Below, in pieces: positions 61,001 through 64,000 of a stretch of 64,000 bases of DNA; within the stretch, counting starts at the first letter, position 1; every line of letters starts with the position of its first letter. The position numbers and the translations under genes are program-made. The notes under the pieces are model-generated. The model was not told the origin of the DNA. It worked only from the letters and a program-made list of their open reading frames with translations, and made no database searches. This stretch comes from Syngnathus acus (Eukaryota; Chordata; Actinopteri; Syngnathiformes; Syngnathidae). The stretch is taken from NCBI RefSeq assembly GCF_901709675.1, contig NC_051096.1, positions 5,421,001 to 5,485,000 on the forward strand, given 5' to 3'.

Positions 61001-63446
61001 ACACATTAATGTGTCCTTCATTAACCACTGGAGAGTCAATGTGTTTACGTTAAACGTCTATGCATTCTATAATCTTGGGTTACTATCTTCATGAATTTGC
61101 TTTTACAATAAGTAAATATATGTGTCATTGTGTCTTCATCACTTATTAAAGGAAATTACTGGCGTGTTTTATATTTTATTTTGACAGTGCTAACGGAAGT
61201 GCTTCCATGTCCTAGAAGTACCTTGATTGAGCTTATAGGGGCACATCAGCTGAACAAGTGAGAAGGATAGTGACCAAATTTACTGTACTGAAGGGAACAA
61301 CAAGGATCGAACACGCCACGGCGATCGCGACAAATGAAAGACGAATGAGCACGACTACCGTTTTCTTCTGAATCGTATTGGTGGGAGTTGCATTTTGGAA
61401 AATCCCACGCGTGGCCACAGCGCGTAAATAAGTCATAGCGATGCCAGCAGCTGTTTGGTTCAAGGTGCCTTAAAGGATCCAGGATTGAACAGGTACACTA
61501 CTTTGCAATGCATAAAGTGATCCGCCAAATGCGGCAGATTTCGGATCCAAGCGTTTGCAATGGCGTGTTAATGTAATGACTCGCCAAGCCGGCGCAAATC
61601 GGCCTCATATGACTACAATATGATAATGGAGACTCGTGCAGATGAGCTGGCTTGTGTTTTAAATCACATGCGCCGAGCCAAGCAATGCTGCAGGTGTGAT
61701 TTTTATCACCAGGCAGCACAAGGTCCAATGGAATGTGCCTGTTTAATTGGAGATGATTAAAATACATTTCTTCTTTTCAAAGCCTGTGCGTGGGATTTCA
61801 AGAGAGACCTTCCATCTTCCTGCTTCAGCTGAGAAGGGCAAGGAAACAAAGTTGCCACCTGCACCTCTCGGTCATTGTTGTCCTTATGGATTGGCGAAAA
61901 AGATCCTTTTAGACCGAAACGCCTCCACGCTGTCATCAACCTAGGTGAACGAGATGTCTTCTGCTGCTGCACATGTTGACAGTCTCACCCAGCCTTGAGG
62001 CATCAAAAAACAAATTGGTAAGACGGTGAAATAAATGTGAATAAATCACTTTTGTGTAAACAAATGGAGGGATTATTTTTACCTGGGGTGTTTTTTAAGC
62101 ATCAAATGCTCGGATGCTACCCGAGGAGGATGGAAGCGGACCGTGTCATCGGGTTTGTGTCAGCTAGTTGGCTTTCGAAGCGCTGCTCTTCCTGGTAAAA
62201 ATGATTTGTTGATATGGAAGGTCTGTGTTTCCTGCTTCCTTGACAACTCATCTGAAAAAGTAAGAATAGTATGAGTAGAATCCACTCATGCACTTTCCTG
62301 GAAGACATCAAATCTAGACAGGTTTTTTTTATGAAATGTTAATCTCCCATCACCCAAGGAGTTCTCATTGTTAATGTGCTTTTTAATAGGTTGATTCTGA
62401 CAGCCATGCCGCATCTCCTGCACACATCGTTGGTCTCGTTTCTCCACCAATCTGCTGCCAACCTAGCTCCACGCTGTGCCTGACTTGTCTCAACTTCAGC
62501 GTCGGCCTGCCGGTAAATTTCGGTGCCGTCAAACAGGCCGCACTTTTGAGAAATATACGCCCAACCGTTGCAACACTTCTCGGGTGTGACTGCAGGCATG
62601 CAGCTGTTAAAATTGTCACAATATAATTCAAAATAATCTTTTCTCTTTAGGTCATTTAAAATGTCTTCTGCATACCAGCATCTACTCACTTGGAGTTTAC
62701 CACACCTCCTCCTCCTACCGCTAACCCACCTCTGGCTTTTGGCCCCTCCTACAGGTAAAACAAACCCAATTAAAAAATTGAAAGGACATTTATTGACTAA
62801 TGATAAATTGACATCAGGAACACAATGGTTTACATAAGGTGTGTCCTCATCCTCTTTGGAGTCCGTTTTGCTTGTTTGTTACTCTTCTGATCCAATCAGA
62901 CTATTGGGGGATGGGGTTCCCAATGTGGAAAGAGAACAATAAGTGCTCTGTTTGACTGGATGTTGCTGACGGGAGAAGAGTGGACAAGAGGTGGAGTGAC
63001 TGAACCGAGGCCAAAGAGGTCTTTGAACAAATCACGGGTTTTCTCAGAGCAACTCAAGTGTTTTCTTGCAAGGATAAAGTTTCTCATTGTGGTCACCTCA
63101 GAGGGTGGAGTTTTGAGTTTGGGCCCTAATCAGCGTCTTGTTGTCAAGGAAAAGCCTAATTTCCACTCTCAGACTATTCAAGTTGAGAAATGTTCGGTTA
63201 GTGACAGTTGAGCCATTTAGCGGCGCTTTTGTCAACACATTCTGATCCCTGCCTTCCTCTCCGCACATGCCGAAAGTTGCTTGAGCAGGATGAGCTGGTT
63301 GGCTTGTTGCATGACGGCATTCGTCATCACTGTATGAGATCCAAGATGACACTTTTTTTTTGTCATCGCCTCAAATCAACTAACATTACTCGTTTTTCAA
63401 CATACGAGCTCAGCCAAGATGATTATTTATTTTTTTCCCCCTCTAG
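61000..63446. other. probable kiaa0319l intron(s)
   Basis: No exon could be assigned with confidence between the putative first exon and the MANSC-type exon. A minus-strand frame at 61233-61463 has hydrophobic stretches, and a GC-rich block at about 62390-62600 is open on both strands. Neither is recognised. A signal-peptide exon for kiaa0319l is expected somewhere here but was not found. Confidence 0.4.
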
Positions 63447-63715
63447 GTGTATCAGCAAATATGTGCCACGTTACCGGAGGGGTGCTGGGGCTCCACTGGA
63501 CAAGCGTCGTCGGCCTGGGCTGGTCCCCTCTAGCGGACGGCCAAGGCGGAGCGACGTGTTGGGAGACGTGCTGCTTGAGGCCCAATTGCAAGGCGGTGTG
63601 GAGTCTCGGTGGCCGATGTGTGCTTCTTAGTTGCTCCCTCAAGGGAGGCTGTCCCATCTTGTTTCTGCCTCAACCTCATCAGGAGTCTCTCGGACTCCTT
63701 CAGATACTAAGCAAG
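63447..63715 (+). CDS. kiaa0319l: KIAA0319L N-terminal exon (partial gene, continues right)
   Basis: KIAA0319L is a type I membrane glycoprotein with an N-terminal Cys-rich MANSC-type domain, PKD repeats and one membrane span. It is known as the adeno-associated virus receptor and as a Golgi/endosomal protein. Only one exon is secure, with acceptor CCCTCTAG at 63446 and donor AGCAAG|GTATAA at 63716. It encodes the Cys-rich domain with the spacing CWETCC...C...W...C...C...C, matching human QSCWAACCQDSACHVFWW and onward, followed by FLPQPHQES. The upstream signal-peptide exon is not located, and the PKD repeats lie beyond the window. Position next to ncdn matches human. Confidence 0.75.
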
Positions 63716-64000
63716 GTATAACTGACAACAGTATCAGAATTAGCAATACACCTAAAATCATTTTGATGCATGAATGGATCATTTTTGGAAATGCTGTATT
63801 TGTGGTTGGAAGGGTTCTCCCACGAAAAGAGGGAGGAGCGTTCGTCAGGCGAGTCAAGAAGTGCAACCACAACAGCCGAGCTCGGTAATTACCGTAATTA
63901 GAAAGTCTGCTTCGCTTTATGATTGACAGTTTTTGTTTTTCCATTCTAATTCATCGAGACCTTCATTAACAGTTTCAACTTGAACCAGGAATGCGTTAAA
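63716..64000. other. kiaa0319l intron, runs off the window
   Basis: No second exon is recognisable before the right edge. The stretch is unique-looking AT-rich DNA. Confidence 0.5.

Noticed and set aside
62117-62311. Minus-strand frame with a signal-peptide-like start
   Set aside because: The hydrophobic run covers the pyrimidine tract of a possible acceptor (CTTTTTCAG|ATGAGT), so it is probably intronic; no family was recognised.

Overview
The window is nuclear DNA from a bony fish, most likely a percomorph teleost. Genes are split into short exons with GT-AG introns of often only 80-200 bp. The DNA is full of homopolymer and dinucleotide runs and carries fish-style non-autonomous DNA transposons. 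Gene content matches the human 1p34.3 neighbourhood: CDCA8, AIRIM (C1orf109), AGO4, CLSPN, C1orf216, PSMB2, TFAP2E, NCDN and KIAA0319L homologues. Two additions are not part of that human block: an intronless claudin gene and an intronless sororin gene (cdca5). All identifications come from reading conceptual translations against remembered family sequences; no database search was run.

Layout. Positions 1-8.3 kb are gene-poor and rich in AT and homopolymers, with one orphan candidate exon and several blocks that look like conserved regulatory DNA. From 8.3 to 11.2 kb, borealin (cdca8, minus) and airim (plus) diverge from one promoter. A single-exon claudin (minus) follows at 11.6-12.3 kb. The next large unit is ago4 (minus, 19 coding exons, 17.1-24.6 kb, with a probable long 3' UTR down toward 13.7 kb), head-to-head with clspn (plus, 24 coding exons, 25.7-31.7 kb). 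A C1orf216 homologue lies at 35.3-36.3 kb. A regulatory-looking desert at 36.3-42.1 kb separates it from the divergent pair cdca5 (minus, one exon) and psmb2 (plus, six exons, 43.4-48.3 kb). Then come tfap2e (minus, 50.6-56.1 kb), ncdn (minus, 57.7-60.5 kb) and the 5' part of kiaa0319l (plus, running off the right edge).

Functionally the block mixes cell-division genes (borealin of the chromosomal passenger complex, sororin protecting cohesin, claspin bridging ATR to Chk1), growth and housekeeping genes (airim, psmb2), small-RNA silencing (ago4) and neural or developmental genes (tfap2e, ncdn, kiaa0319l). Three or four gene pairs share short divergent promoters carrying CCAAT, ETS, CRE, E2F or NRF1-like motifs.

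Most notable observations: a full-length intronless cdca5 that looks like a functional retrogene using the psmb2 promoter; a tandemly duplicated splice donor 33 nt apart (in frame) in ago4; a stop-free 111-nt intron in ncdn that reads through in frame; ago4 without ago1/ago3 downstream of it; and CTCF-like motifs in several gaps between gene blocks. I found no novel multi-gene system.
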